Of a stretch of DNA of 64,000 nt, positions 36,579 through 46,948 are shown in pieces. A model generated the notes under the pieces. The model saw nothing but the letters and a program-made list of their open reading frames with translations, made no database searches and was not told the DNA's origin. Made by a program: the position numbers and the translations under genes. Each line of letters starts with the position of its first letter. Within the stretch, counting starts at the first letter, position 1. Origin of the DNA: Kastovskya adunca ATA6-11-RM4 (GTDB lineage: Bacteria; Cyanobacteriota; Cyanobacteriia; Cyanobacteriales; Coleofasciculaceae); the NCBI GenBank assembly GCA_019359445.1, contig JAHHHJ010000018.1:1-64000 (forward strand), written 5' to 3'.

Positions 36579-39236
36579 TTAGCTAATCCCAATTTGCTTG
36601 CTCATCAAACTCGTGATTGTTTGATCATCTACAGGGCGAGAGAACCAGTAGCCTTGTCCGTAGTGACAGCCAAATGCCTTTAACTGCTGCATTTGTTCGG
36701 CAGTTTCTACACCTTCGGCAACGATATTTAACCGGAGATTCAAGCCGAGATTTATGATCGCTCGCACAATTTCATCCTTTTCTCCCTCCACCCCCAAGCG
36801 GCTGACAAAAGAGCGGTCAATCTTCAAGGTATCGATGGGAAAGTGATGCAGATAGCTTAAGGAGGAATAGCCAGTGCCAAAGTCGTCAATGTATATCTGA
36901 ATCTGGCGTTCTTTCAACTCTTTGAGCATCACGGCGGCGAGTTCGGCATTTTCAATCAGGGCGCTTTCGGTAATTTCTAAATTTAGGCAACGTCCATCAA
37001 TACCCGTATCTTGTAACACTTGGTCAATTTTTTGAATCAAATCGGGTTGGGAAAACTGCTTACCGGAGAGATTGACCCCCATGGTTAAGGGGGGGTTTGT
37101 AGCAAAGCGCTGCTGCCAAAAATGTAGCTGCTGGCAAGCTTGGTGCAGTAACCACTGATCGATGGCAACAATTAGCCCTGTTTCTTCGGCAATCAAGATA
37201 AAGTCACCTGGAAAAACTAACCCCCGCGAGGGATGTTGCCAACGAACCAACGCCTCGAAGCCACAAATCTGATTAGTTTGCAGCGAGACAATGGGTTGAT
37301 AATGCGCCACCAATTCCTGACGCTCAACGGCGCGTCGCAGGTCATTTTCGACTTGCAACCGCTGCCGTGCCTGAAGATGCATGGATGTATCAAATACTAC
37401 ATAACAAGCTTTTCCCCGTGCCTTGGCGCAGTACATTGCCGCGTCGGCATCTCGTAAAAGGTGATCGGGTTGGTCGTAAATTTCCGCACTCAAGGCAATG
37501 CCGATGCTGGCGGTGATAAAAATTTCTTGCTCGTCTAAAACGATCGGTTGGATAAGTTCTTGGTGGATACGGTTGGCAACTTGAGTGGCGTCATCGATAT
37601 CAGCGATATCCTCCAGCAAGATGACAAATTCGTCACCTCCTAAACGGGCAGCGGTATCGACACTACGCAGACATTGCTCCAAGCGACGTGCCACAACGAC
37701 GAGGAGGCGATCGCCTACCAGATGACCGAGACTGTCATTAACGACTTTAAAGCGGTCTAAGTCGAGGAAGAGAACCGCAAATTTGCAATTATCCTGGCGT
37801 TGGCTGCGCTTAATCGCTTGCTCTAAGCGATCCATAAACAATTCCCGATTGGGCAATCCCGTCAGGGGATTGTGAAAGGCATCGTAGCGCAGTTGATCCT
37901 CGGCAATTTTGCGCTCGGTAATGTCATGGCAATTCACGACAATCCCTTCTACGGCTGAGTGATCAAGCAGGTTTGTAGCCACAGCTTCAGCGATACACCA
38001 AGAATCATTTTGATGGCGAACGCGATACTCTACGGAGGGCTGGCTGACTCCTGGATTGGCAATGACCTGGTTTAGGAGTTGCGTTACTAAGGGGACATCG
38101 TCTGGATGAATGAAGTCAAATACACTCTTGCCGATCGCCTCTTTCAGACCATAGCCGAGGATGCGCTTGGCGGAGGGGCTGACATAACGCAGGATGTAGT
38201 GGGCATCCAAAATGATGATCATGTCGCTGGCGTTTTCGATCAGGGCGCGAAAGCGTTGCTCACTTTTGCGGAGGGCGGACTCTACGCGTTTGCGTTCTGT
38301 GATTTCGTTTTGGGCTTGTTGATAAAGCTCAACTTGATGAATAGCGATCGCACACTGATCGGCGATCGCTTTGACCAAAGCAATTTCATCATCTGTCCAC
38401 TGACGGGGGCGATCGCATTGATGTAAGCTAATGCCCCCCAGATACACTTGCTGATACAGCAACGGCATAATTAAGCTTGCCCCGATATTACACTCCTTCG
38501 CCGATTGCTGAATTTCTGGGGCACAACTGCGATCAATTTTTGAGAAAACTACTTGCTGACCTTCAGAAAGCAGCTCATGGTAGTAGCGATAAAAATCGCA
38601 ATAAACGCCCAGCAAACTCTCCCCTTTCACGGTTGCTTCACTCACATATTTCGCCCGCATTTGGTGACTGGGGTCAGGCTGAAAAATAAGACAGCGACTC
38701 ACCTGAAGCACCTGATGCAACTGATCCACTGTCGTTTGCAGTACTTCATCTAAAACTAACGTTTCGCGCATCGCCTGCACAATGCGATTGATAATAGTTT
38801 CCCGCTGCGCTTGTTGCTGGATGCGGATCGTCGCCGCTTGCTGCTGGCGACGGAGTTCAACTTCCTGAAGGGCGCGTTCTAAAACTGTGGGCAGACGAAA
38901 CAAACGGTCTTTGAGTACATAATCCGTCATCCCTGACTTAATACACTCTACCGCCGCCTCTTCCCCTAAGGTTCCCGTCACCAAAATAAACGGAATTTCT
39001 TGCTGGGATTGCTGTAACAAGCTCAACGCCCGGAAGCCGTTCAACTCCGGCAGGCGATAATCCGACAAGACAGCATCATAAACTTGGGTTTGCAATAACT
39101 GCTGGCAGACATTACCCGTGTCAGCGGTATCATAGGTAAACTCCATGGTTGCGCTTTCTAGGGCAAGTAAAATCAGCTCTACGTCTTCTAAAACATCCTC
39201 TACAATCAACAAATGCAGAGTTGACGGTTGTGCCAT
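36579..39236 (-). CDS. REC-GAF-PAS-GGDEF-EAL cyclic-di-GMP protein
   Basis: 885 residues. Order: receiver (LLIVED, Asp59 in VLSDYRLP, VLKD), GAF (about 160-315), PAS (about 330-450), GGDEF with intact LGGDEFV (about 533) and EAL with intact GFEALVRW (about 660) plus DDFGTGYSSLSYL. Both catalytic signatures are kept, so it could make or break c-di-GMP, with the receiver and GAF choosing. The GAF has no obvious bilin cysteine. c-di-GMP governs motility and aggregation in cyanobacteria. Start: ATG 39236. Confidence 0.93.
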   Translation of the reverse strand: MAQPSTLHLLIVEDVLEDVELILLALESATMEFTYDTADTGNVCQQLLQTQVYDAVLSDYRLPELNGFRALSLLQQSQQEIPFILVTGTLGEEAAVECIKSGMTDYVLKDRLFRLPTVLERALQEVELRRQQQAATIRIQQQAQRETIINRIVQAMRETLVLDEVLQTTVDQLHQVLQVSRCLIFQPDPSHQMRAKYVSEATVKGESLLGVYCDFYRYYHELLSEGQQVVFSKIDRSCAPEIQQSAKECNIGASLIMPLLYQQVYLGGISLHQCDRPRQWTDDEIALVKAIADQCAIAIHQVELYQQAQNEITERKRVESALRKSEQRFRALIENASDMIIILDAHYILRYVSPSAKRILGYGLKEAIGKSVFDFIHPDDVPLVTQLLNQVIANPGVSQPSVEYRVRHQNDSWCIAEAVATNLLDHSAVEGIVVNCHDITERKIAEDQLRYDAFHNPLTGLPNRELFMDRLEQAIKRSQRQDNCKFAVLFLDLDRFKVVNDSLGHLVGDRLLVVVARRLEQCLRSVDTAARLGGDEFVILLEDIADIDDATQVANRIHQELIQPIVLDEQEIFITASIGIALSAEIYDQPDHLLRDADAAMYCAKARGKACYVVFDTSMHLQARQRLQVENDLRRAVERQELVAHYQPIVSLQTNQICGFEALVRWQHPSRGLVFPGDFILIAEETGLIVAIDQWLLHQACQQLHFWQQRFATNPPLTMGVNLSGKQFSQPDLIQKIDQVLQDTGIDGRCLNLEITESALIENAELAAVMLKELKERQIQIYIDDFGTGYSSLSYLHHFPIDTLKIDRSFVSRLGVEGEKDEIVRAIINLGLNLRLNIVAEGVETAEQMQQLKAFGCHYGQGYWFSRPVDDQTITSLMSKQIGIS

Positions 39237-39416
39237 TGTCTATCGAGATGAAGTCTTAAAGATATAGCAGTGGGCGCATCGCTAAGGATAATTCATCTCT
39301 GGTAGAGACATTCCGGCGGAACATCTCTAGGAAATTCATATAAACCTAACTCGTCTGACCGTTGCTATAGCTACCAACATAACCAAGATTAACCTTCTCC
39401 GCATTGGGGTAGTTGA

Positions 39417-41036
39417 TTAATCCTGAGTATCATTTAACATTTGCCCCAGTTTAAAGTAAAAGCTTGCCCCCTGGTCTGGCTTAGCATCCGCCCAGATTGT
39501 ACCGCCATGCCGATGTACAATGCGCTGGACGATTGCTAGTCCAATTCCACTGCCTTCAAAGTCTTTTTGTGAGTGCAATCGCTGGAACGCGCCAAAGAGC
39601 TGATCGGCATATTCCATGGGAAAACCCACCCCGTTATCCCGCACAAAAATTGTGCCATCGGCGAGAGAACCGATCTCAATTTTAGCTAGGTGGCGATCGC
39701 GGCTAAACTTCACCGCATTGTGAATCAAATTACTAAAGACTTGCTGTAACAGGGCTTCATCTCCCATCAGGAGTGGTAACTCCCCTACTTGAAACTCGAT
39801 TTGACTTGCTTTTCTCTCCCTAGGGGTCGTCGTATTGACTAACCGGATTGCCGTTGCCACCAGTTGAGCCAAATCGACGGAATTACATGCCAACTCTTTG
39901 CGTCCTAGTCGGGATAAGGTTAGCAATCCATCGATCAATTCGCCCATTTTATGACTGCTCTTGTGGATGACATCCAGGTAGTGCTTTGTCTTATCATCAA
40001 GGGTGCCTGCTGCCTCCAATCGTTGCCGAAGAGCACCGACAAAGCCGCTGATATGTCGCAGAGGAGCGCGAAGATCGTGAGAAACGGAATAGGAAAACGA
40101 GTCGAGTTCTCGGTTCACCGTTTCTAGCTGTGCGGTACGTTCGGATAATGCCTGCTTGGTTTCAATCAGCTCGGTGATATCACGGGAAGTCGCCAAGAGT
40201 GACAAAACCTCGCCCTGTTGATTTTTAACCGGGATCTTAAACGTATCAAAGTGATAGGTCTGATTCTGTAACACCAGCGTTTCTTGTACATGTAGGGTTT
40301 CTTTGGAGCTGAACACTTGCTCATTTTGCTTGGCAAAATATTCCGCATCCGCCGCTAAAAAACACTCAAAAACTGTTTTTCCCTCCACCTGCTGCCGATT
40401 TTCAAAACCAATTCCCTGAGCAAAGATGTCATTACAAAACGGAATAGCCATCGTCTGACGCTCAACGACAAAAATATAGTCAGGCAGTAGATTAAATAAA
40501 CATTGTAATTGGGCGGTGTGTTGCTCATTTTGCACCTCCAAGCTCTGTTTTGATGCCAATAGCTCCTGATTGTGTAAGCTTAGTTCTTCTTCTGCTTGTT
40601 TGCGAAGTGTAATATCTTGCCCACAAACAACAACTCCAACAGGTTGATTATTGGCGTCTAATAGGCGATCGGCATTCCACTGCACGTATTTTTGGCTGCG
40701 ATCGCGAGCGAATACAAAATTTTCAAAGTTTCTTGTTGGCGTTCCTGCCAATACCTTTTGGTGGTCTGCTGCAACCAGCTCTTGAACATCAGCAGGGAGA
40801 AACATTTCAAAATAGTCTTGCCCTAAAACCTCTTGTCTCGACCAACCATAGAGGCGTTCTGCTGCTAGATTCCACTCCAAAATGTGGTGTTCTAGGTCTA
40901 AAAGAATAATCACACTTCCAGCCGCCTGAATGATAGAGCGAAAACGTTCTTCACTATCACGCCCATAGACTTTTGCTTGTTTACGTAAGCGCCGCTTACC
41001 TTTAGAGCTGCAAAAATTATCCTTTCTCTCAACCAC
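39417..41036 (-). CDS. PAS-PAS sensor histidine kinase (phytochrome-type HisKA)
   Basis: 539 residues from GTG 41036, which has a GAGGAG ribosome site about 8 bases upstream. Two PAS domains (about 25-150 and 170-285), then HisKA in the phytochrome style SHDLRAPLRHISGF (His320) and HATPase with DNGVGF and GSGIGLAIV. No receiver or membrane segment. The SHDLRAPL box typifies the phytochrome-like HisKA subfamily, but the GAF-PHY photosensor is missing. The first PAS (IILLDLEHHILEWN) could bind a small ligand; none can be named. It is probably its own operon. Confidence 0.9.
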   Translation of the reverse strand: MVERKDNFCSSKGKRRLRKQAKVYGRDSEERFRSIIQAAGSVIILLDLEHHILEWNLAAERLYGWSRQEVLGQDYFEMFLPADVQELVAADHQKVLAGTPTRNFENFVFARDRSQKYVQWNADRLLDANNQPVGVVVCGQDITLRKQAEEELSLHNQELLASKQSLEVQNEQHTAQLQCLFNLLPDYIFVVERQTMAIPFCNDIFAQGIGFENRQQVEGKTVFECFLAADAEYFAKQNEQVFSSKETLHVQETLVLQNQTYHFDTFKIPVKNQQGEVLSLLATSRDITELIETKQALSERTAQLETVNRELDSFSYSVSHDLRAPLRHISGFVGALRQRLEAAGTLDDKTKHYLDVIHKSSHKMGELIDGLLTLSRLGRKELACNSVDLAQLVATAIRLVNTTTPRERKASQIEFQVGELPLLMGDEALLQQVFSNLIHNAVKFSRDRHLAKIEIGSLADGTIFVRDNGVGFPMEYADQLFGAFQRLHSQKDFEGSGIGLAIVQRIVHRHGGTIWADAKPDQGASFYFKLGQMLNDTQD

Positions 41037-41181
41037 GCCTCATCTCCTCATCAAAAACTCAGAATAAATTTGTAACGGGCTACCAAAAGCAAAAAGTACT
41101 GTGAGATGCTAGTGTTTGAACTTTTTGACATCACAAATCACTTAGTTGATTTTTCCCTCCTCCCCCGCTTTTACTCCTAAT

Positions 41182-42270
41182 TTAATCCTTCCTAGCTTGA
41201 GACTCTGGTTTATAAACTGCACCCGCACGATGATCGGCATTAATTTCAATTACCAAATCACTTAGCTGAGGATTGGTCGTCAGCGGTGTGATAAATAACT
41301 CTGGATGGAGGGACTTCCAGAAATATTCCACAAACCGATCGATCTCAGCATCTGTCATCCCAGATTTTCCGGCGGCGATCATTTGCTGCTCTGCCTGACG
41401 CCGCCATTGCTGAGAGAGGTGATAGTCTACGGGGAAAAGTACCATTAATCGGTCTAAGCGCTCCCACAGGGGTAAGTAGGCTTGCAGTTGGGCATTCATA
41501 TCCCGCGCAAATTCTCGGTCAGCAGGAGTTTGAATCGGGGGAGGAGTAGAGCCATCAAATACAGCGGGGTCAACAGGTCGGACGCCGACAAACCAGCCTT
41601 CAAACAGGACAATATCAACGTTTTCTACCCGTTCTGGCTCGGTTCTATCTCCAATTCCGTTGTAGGCAGATTTATCAAAGCGAGGGACAAAAATAGCTTG
41701 TTGCTGCGGCTGTCGCAATTGGTCGAGAATCTGTAAGCCAATCGGGACATCATGGGTTCCCGGTGGCCCTCGCCAGAGTAAGCGGGGGTCTTGGGCTTGC
41801 AGGCGTTGGCGATCGCGGTAGGTTTTATATAGGTCATCCAAGGATAGGCAAAGGGTAGATTTGCCCAATTTTGCCAAAATCAAGCGCAAAACTGCAGCTA
41901 GTGTTGTTTTACCTGTTCCCTGTCCTCCCAAAACTCCCTGAATCAAGGGTCGTCCAAGTTGCTCTTGGGAGGCGGCGAGCTGCTGGGCGAGGGGGAGCCA
42001 CAACTCCCACAGCGTTTCTAGTACGCTATCATCTTGCTGGTGCAGCTCCTGTTGCTGGTATTGCAGGACATCAGAGTAGGTAGACTGAAATAAACGCGAT
42101 CGCGATCGCACGACTTCCAACACATTCTCCGGCGCGATCGCCAATGCCTTTGCCCGTTGCCCATCTGCCAGTATCGCTGCGGCTAGCTGTTCCCAGTCCT
42201 CCGGGGTTGGAGTCCCTCCTGCCATCCAGCGATTGAGAATAGAAAGGCGCGATTCTTGCGGTTGCAACAT
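41182..42270 (-). CDS. glyK: D-glycerate 3-kinase (plant/cyanobacterial type)
   Basis: 362-residue P-loop kinase with Walker A GGQGTGKTT (115-123), then SLDDLYKTYRDR and the substrate-site RGPPGTHD, FDKSAYNG and LFEGWFVGVRP, all characteristic of GLYK. The enzyme phosphorylates D-glycerate to 3-phosphoglycerate, the last step of the photorespiratory C2 cycle. It is soluble, with a non-conserved leader of about 80 residues before the kinase core that is helical here. Start: ATG 42270. Downstream 140 bp away is empty of genes. Confidence 0.9.
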   Translation of the reverse strand: MLQPQESRLSILNRWMAGGTPTPEDWEQLAAAILADGQRAKALAIAPENVLEVVRSRSRLFQSTYSDVLQYQQQELHQQDDSVLETLWELWLPLAQQLAASQEQLGRPLIQGVLGGQGTGKTTLAAVLRLILAKLGKSTLCLSLDDLYKTYRDRQRLQAQDPRLLWRGPPGTHDVPIGLQILDQLRQPQQQAIFVPRFDKSAYNGIGDRTEPERVENVDIVLFEGWFVGVRPVDPAVFDGSTPPPIQTPADREFARDMNAQLQAYLPLWERLDRLMVLFPVDYHLSQQWRRQAEQQMIAAGKSGMTDAEIDRFVEYFWKSLHPELFITPLTTNPQLSDLVIEINADHRAGAVYKPESQARKD

Positions 42271-42422
42271 AAGGGCTAGACTAGAAGCTAAGAGGATTTC
42301 TGAGTTATTTGGTGTTAGCTACTAGGAGCAAAAAACGCTCAAACGCCCTATGTAAAAACAATAAAAATTTTTTGATTGATTTTCAGTTACTAAAAGCCCC
42401 TAACTAAAAACTATTTTATTCC

Positions 42423-42773
42423 TTACGAACCGAGCTTGAAAGCTTCGAGAAACATACTGTAAGTTAACCCAATCTTTAGAGAATTCACCATGTCAGCTAG
42501 TAGCGATCGCTGAGGAGAACCTTTAGCAGATTCCCCACGCCGCCTGCTGTAGGTGAATCGACTCACGGTTTCCGTAAAGATAATCAACACTCCAGCGGTA
42601 AGCACGTCCCAGTTGGATGTCTGTCCGGCGGTTGTAGGAATTGCGGTTCCGAGAAAAACCCCAAACAGCAGACACACCAAAACGAGTGAAACCCGCCGCC
42701 AGGGATTGCGAAAGGTGCGTCCTAAGCGATCTGCGATCGTATCAAAAAGATTATTTAGGCGAGTATTTTGCAT
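42423..42773 (-). CDS. ycf20: Ycf20 family membrane protein (DUF565)
   Basis: 116 residues. TRLNNLFDTIADRLG at the N-terminus and two or three hydrophobic segments (about 28-48 and 56-75) with PTTAGQTSNWDV between them match Ycf20, conserved in cyanobacteria and plastids. Chlamydomonas mutants in a ycf20-like gene are affected in non-photochemical quenching, but the molecular role is unknown. It lies 152 bp before the glycerate kinase gene on the same strand. Start: ATG 42773. Confidence 0.9.
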   Translation of the reverse strand: MQNTRLNNLFDTIADRLGRTFRNPWRRVSLVLVCLLFGVFLGTAIPTTAGQTSNWDVLTAGVLIIFTETVSRFTYSRRRGESAKGSPQRSLLADMVNSLKIGLTYSMFLEAFKLGS

Positions 42774-43041
42774 AATCCCTGCTCTTTACTTCTAATGTTA
42801 GACAAACTACTGGTAAATCAACCCTATTAACCCTCGCAATGCGAGTTCTAAAACGTAAATATAGTTATTAAGTAGGACATGTAAATAATTAGAGGTTTGT
42901 AGTGATGGCTCTAGCCCTCAAAATAGCGCTCCAGCCCTGACTACGAAGCAATTTAATGAATTTTACAGGACAACACAAAGTTTGATTTATTCTCGCCCAC
43001 TTATTTAGAGGCAGTGGTGCAGACTCTGGACGTTAAAAATT

Positions 43042-43599
43042 ATGAAAAAATTTACTAAATCTACAGCTTATCCTGTAGCAATTTTCGCATTATTGGTGGG
43101 ATTAGTAGTGTTGTTCCTGGCAAGTTTTCAGGTGAGAGTTTGGGTGGAACCGGGTAACTCGAAGACAGTATCTGTTCCCAAGGCCCAAACAACAGGTTCA
43201 CCGCTGTTGGAAAAAGCAGACGAACTGTCGGCTACTCTCCCTTCTCCTTCCCCCACAAGCAGCCCGCAACCGCAACCCTCCAACAAGGAAGCACGTCAAG
43301 GCGCGTTCCGGGCAGGAAATCCCACAGAACATCCCGTGCGGATAGCTTTGCTAGCGCGAGGCTCAGAATCCAACTACAACGAGCCTGCCCACTGGGATTT
43401 TGCTCCCGGAGAAGGTAGCCTCCAAGGGTTAATTCTCTCACTTCCCCAAGAGGACTTGCAGCTCAAGCCGGGGGATGTTCTCGTTGCCTTTGCCCAAGAT
43501 GGCTCCCGCCGTTACTGGGGCCCTTATGTTGTGGGCGAAACACCAGAGCCAGTTTGGGAACAACAAACAGGGCAATGGCGGCTTATTTTGCAGCAGTAG
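43042..43599 (+). CDS. Membrane-anchored hypothetical protein
   Basis: 185 residues. A single membrane segment (about 12-32) precedes a Pro/Ser-rich linker (about 67-82: SPSPTSSPQPQPS) and a C-terminal globular part of about 90 residues with HPVRIALLARG, HWDFAPGEG and RYWGPYVVGE. I do not recognise the family; it looks like a cyanobacterial periplasmic or lumenal protein. ATG 43042 is the first codon of a typical basic signal (MKKFTK). Neighbours do not suggest a function. Confidence 0.75.
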   Translation: MKKFTKSTAYPVAIFALLVGLVVLFLASFQVRVWVEPGNSKTVSVPKAQTTGSPLLEKADELSATLPSPSPTSSPQPQPSNKEARQGAFRAGNPTEHPVRIALLARGSESNYNEPAHWDFAPGEGSLQGLILSLPQEDLQLKPGDVLVAFAQDGSRRYWGPYVVGETPEPVWEQQTGQWRLILQQ

Positions 43600-43706
43600 A
43601 TTGGGGAAGTGAGATTAGACCTTCGCCATAACTTTTCATCTGGGAAGGCACATTGTGTCCTGCCCCAATACAACTTAGTGTGTACGCTTTTTGGTTGCTC
43701 GATGCC

Positions 43707-44579
43707 TTAATCTTGGGAAAAAGTATCTAACCAACTCACCAAGTCTTCCACTCCAGAAAAATCTAACAGCGCCTCTGCTAAGGCTTCCACTTGAGCCAAG
43801 GATAAGGCTTCAATTTGGGCTTGCAGTTCTGGCGCTACCGCCCCCACTCGACGATTGAGCTGACGGAGAACCAGTGCAACGCCCTCTTGTTTCCTCCCCT
43901 CTTGCTTCCCCTCTTGCTTCCCCTCCTCCAGTGCTTCTTGGTAAACCCGCGTCTGCTTTAATTCACTCAAGCCAAACATTGCTGCAATCTCCTGCCGACT
44001 CAATTGCGGAAACTTATAAACCACAATGGTTTCAATTAGCTCTATTATGGCTTCTTGAGACAGATGGGTTGGCTTTGTTTGCTGTACTCGTGCAAGCAAC
44101 TGCTGGGCTTGTACCACTGTCTGCTCTTGTGGTTCGACGATTAACCGTACTAGTCCAACCTCCACCGATAATTCCTGAATGTCTCCTAGTTCATCGAGAT
44201 AGATGCGTTGTACCTGAGGGCTATTGAGTAGGGCGCGATAGGGTTGGGTATCAGTAGGCTCTTGACTTCGCGTTGGGTAAATGGCAACGGCTTGCCAATC
44301 GACTATCTGAGGATTTTGTTGCAAAAACAGAAATGCCTCAGCAAATAATCGACGATAGAGTTGCTCATCTTTTTGAAATTGAACTTCGACAAAATAAATG
44401 ATGGGATTGGGAGCATCTTGAGGTGGTAGGAAGACGCCATCAATCCGGAAGGCGGTTTGCTTGAGTTCCACGGAGCGAAAGACATAGCCTTGGGCTTGAT
44501 TTTGAGATTGCCCAATTAGCTCAAAGAAGATGGTAGGCGCACTTTGAAAAAGTCGATAGAACAGGGAGTCGGTTTTCAC
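43707..44579 (-). CDS. Rpn/DUF2887-type PD-(D/E)XK nuclease protein
   Basis: 290 residues. TDSLFYRLFQSAPTIFFEL begins the domain, and the nuclease core is FRIDGVFLPP followed by YFVEVQFQKD (D-E-x-Q form). The central part has YRALLNSPQVQRIYLDEL. Near the C-terminus a short repeat EGKQEGKQEGRKQEG precedes a helix found in Rpn-type and DUF2887 proteins. The family is expanded in cyanobacteria and linked to recombination-promoting nucleases; its real role is unclear. Start: ATG 44579. Confidence 0.88.
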   Translation of the reverse strand: MKTDSLFYRLFQSAPTIFFELIGQSQNQAQGYVFRSVELKQTAFRIDGVFLPPQDAPNPIIYFVEVQFQKDEQLYRRLFAEAFLFLQQNPQIVDWQAVAIYPTRSQEPTDTQPYRALLNSPQVQRIYLDELGDIQELSVEVGLVRLIVEPQEQTVVQAQQLLARVQQTKPTHLSQEAIIELIETIVVYKFPQLSRQEIAAMFGLSELKQTRVYQEALEEGKQEGKQEGRKQEGVALVLRQLNRRVGAVAPELQAQIEALSLAQVEALAEALLDFSGVEDLVSWLDTFSQD

Positions 44580-44661
44580 AAAAAATCCCTATCGAGGGCT
44601 AGACGACTTTGATTCTAAGGCGTGAGGGATGATCGCGATCGCGCTTTCAACAAAAAGAAGA

Positions 44662-44687
44662 TTGAAGAGTGCGCTCGCGCTCTTCAA
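44662..44687. repeat. Near-perfect hairpin
   Basis: TTGAAGAGTGCG and CGCGCTCTTCAA pair with one G-T and a two-base loop, followed by AAAAA. It lies between two minus-strand genes. It could be a weak terminator-like structure for the gene at 44785-45630, but the following minus-strand bases are not a clear T-run. Confidence 0.6.
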
Positions 44688-44784
44688 AAAGAAGCAGCCC
44701 CTCCGCTAGAAATGAAGCAGAAAGGCAGGATTTTTGCGCTTTAAGGAATATAAACTTTTACCCTAAACAAATTTCAGGCGTTCG

Positions 44785-45630
44785 TCACGCTATAGGAGAG
44801 GGGGTTGACGAGGCAGTAGATATCTGTTTTTCTATGCCTTCAATGCGCTCACTCATCAGGCTCAATACCTGCTGTAGGCTCTCACTCTGAGCGGCGATCG
44901 CCCCATTTTCCAGACTGCGCCCAACCGCAGAAACTCCATTATTGCCATTCAAGTTAAGGAGATTCGGGTTTTCACGAATGATTTGCAACAGTCCCGGATC
45001 TAGTTCCAGCAGTTCCGGAATCTGGATAGTTCCGATGGGAAAGTTGGGGAATCTGATCTGGCTCAATGTTACTTGCGCGCCACCCATTGCGGTTGGGAGA
45101 GTATACGCCAATTGATCAAAGTCTAGGCGATTCGTACCTCTGGGCGGATTTGCTGGAATACGGAAGCCATTTGGTAAGAAGGTTCCTCGCTGCTGAGGCG
45201 TCAACAGCAGGTTATAGGAAGTGGAACCAAAGGGGGCACTTAAGGATGTAGTTAGATATCCCCGCAACTCAAAATTAGCATTTTCTACAATGCCGCGATC
45301 GCGCACATCAGGTTGCAGAATAAATAGTCCTGTATCTCCCGCACCAACTGTCACTTGATAGGTTCGATTTGTGGCGATCGCACTTATTGGATTCAAGAAT
45401 TCATTAACGCCATTAATATCCCAAAAAGCTATCACGGGAAGACTGTTAAGATCAGGCGTTTGTGCTCTGAAATTCAGTCGCAAACTGACGGCACTATTCG
45501 TATTCAAGTTGCTGATGGACAAGAAATATCCCTGGATAATCGTGCGACCTGCCCCTAAAATATCTGCCTCTGGTTGTACCAAAGCTTTTACCAACAGTTC
45601 ATAGCTAGAAACAGTAGTGGAAATAGCCAT
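44785..45630 (-). CDS. Hypothetical protein, mostly beta
   Basis: 281 residues, no signal peptide seen. The sequence alternates strand-like stretches (TIIQGYFLSISN, AVSLRLNFRAQ, GLFILQPDVRD, NFELRGYLTTS) with Asn/Pro turns, which suggests a beta-sandwich, and ends with a helix (SLQQVLSLMSERIEGIEKQI). I do not recognise the family. It contains no known catalytic motif. It could be a surface or phage-like structural protein, but this is a guess. Start: ATG 45630. Confidence 0.7.
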   Translation of the reverse strand: MAISTTVSSYELLVKALVQPEADILGAGRTIIQGYFLSISNLNTNSAVSLRLNFRAQTPDLNSLPVIAFWDINGVNEFLNPISAIATNRTYQVTVGAGDTGLFILQPDVRDRGIVENANFELRGYLTTSLSAPFGSTSYNLLLTPQQRGTFLPNGFRIPANPPRGTNRLDFDQLAYTLPTAMGGAQVTLSQIRFPNFPIGTIQIPELLELDPGLLQIIRENPNLLNLNGNNGVSAVGRSLENGAIAAQSESLQQVLSLMSERIEGIEKQISTASSTPSPIA

Positions 45631-45773
45631 TGAATTTTTTCTCCTGTCACTTAGTTCGTTCTCCTTATAGTTTGCAAAATTTTATGGATGGAGACAGTAC
45701 CCACGAGGGTGACTTTTCAAAGTTTCATTAGTGCCAATATTTGACTATATCTTTAAGTACTGGAACTTATTAA

Positions 45774-46742
45774 ATGACTCCTAACAAAAGAATATTCAAA
45801 TTTCAGCCCATGTTTCATAGTTGGGTCGCTATTCACCCCCAACCTAAAGGAATTATTCAGTTTATTGGTGGCGCTTTTTTTGGGAGTGTTCCGACCGTCT
45901 ACTATCGCTATTTTCTCAATACTTTATTTGATGCAGGCTACACGATTATTGCCCTGCCTTTTCGCTTTACGATGCATCATTGGTCTGTGGCGCTTGATTT
46001 ACTTGAAGAACATTATCGGGTTCGTCAAGAGATCATCAACCACATCACTGGATATGGCAATTCACAAGTCTACGACTATGAGATTTACCTCAAATCCTCT
46101 AACTATGTTTGGGTAGGACATAGTCTAGGATGCAAATATGTAATTTTGCTAGAAATCCTTAACGATGGCTTAGATAGAGTGAAAGCTTGCATGGAAGCGA
46201 TCGCCGTTGATCCGGTTCAATATCAAGTCATTCAATCTGGCATCGAACGTCTATCGTTGCAATTGAGGCAAATCGAACAGGATATTCAGCAGTGGACAGG
46301 AAGATCAATAGATTTTGGTACACCTGGGATCGCCAATGAAGCTTCATTGTTGATTGCTCCCGTGATTACAGACCTTAACGACGCTATTCCCATTCGCTCT
46401 TTGGCAAAGTCTTTTGCAAGTCTGGGTGTGCAAGTCTTTCCCACTATTGAACAAACTCATAAGTTAGTCTCTCGTAGCCAATCTTTTAACCTGATGGAGG
46501 TTATCCGTTTTCAAGATGACGATATTGCTAGGGAAACTTGCGATCGCCTCCTCAAAGAGCAATCTATCCCAGCTCAAAATATCAGCGGTAAGCATCTAGA
46601 ACCTGTGGGAATGCAGATGGGCAATTATGTTGCCGACTTCAATCTACTCGACAAATTTTTTCAGCCAATTGATCGTCGTCAACTCGAAGCGACAACGCTG
46701 CAAACGTTAGATAGTTATCAGCGCTTACTCGTTCAGTGCTGA
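45774..46742 (+). CDS. DUF1350 family protein (alpha/beta-hydrolase fold)
   Basis: 322 residues. N-terminal PMFHSWVAIHPQPKGIIQFIGGAF-type start split across about 12-35, then the nucleophile elbow VGHSLGCKY (about 115-123) with serine present, so hydrolase activity is possible. The family is conserved in cyanobacteria and plastids and its substrate is unknown. No signal peptide. Start: ATG 45774. It is on the opposite strand from the preceding gene, and 144 bp separate them. Confidence 0.88.
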   Translation: MTPNKRIFKFQPMFHSWVAIHPQPKGIIQFIGGAFFGSVPTVYYRYFLNTLFDAGYTIIALPFRFTMHHWSVALDLLEEHYRVRQEIINHITGYGNSQVYDYEIYLKSSNYVWVGHSLGCKYVILLEILNDGLDRVKACMEAIAVDPVQYQVIQSGIERLSLQLRQIEQDIQQWTGRSIDFGTPGIANEASLLIAPVITDLNDAIPIRSLAKSFASLGVQVFPTIEQTHKLVSRSQSFNLMEVIRFQDDDIARETCDRLLKEQSIPAQNISGKHLEPVGMQMGNYVADFNLLDKFFQPIDRRQLEATTLQTLDSYQRLLVQC

Positions 46743-46948
46743 TTGACTCTGACGGGATTGCCCTCACCCCACATCCTGATCCCAAGGAATTGGAGGATGA
46801 GCCGCTTTGCTCTGGAACTTGCTAACCTTAGCCAAGTCAAGGAAATCGGCTCACTCAATAGGAGTAACTGTTACGTTTACGGCTAGATTAAACTAATTGT
46901 TGCGCTTTATTGAGTTTGCTGATCCGGAATGGGTAAAGCGGGAGTTGC

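Noticed and set aside
44669-44890. 73-codon plus-strand ORF
   Set aside because: Overlaps a better minus-strand gene and starts within a hairpin.
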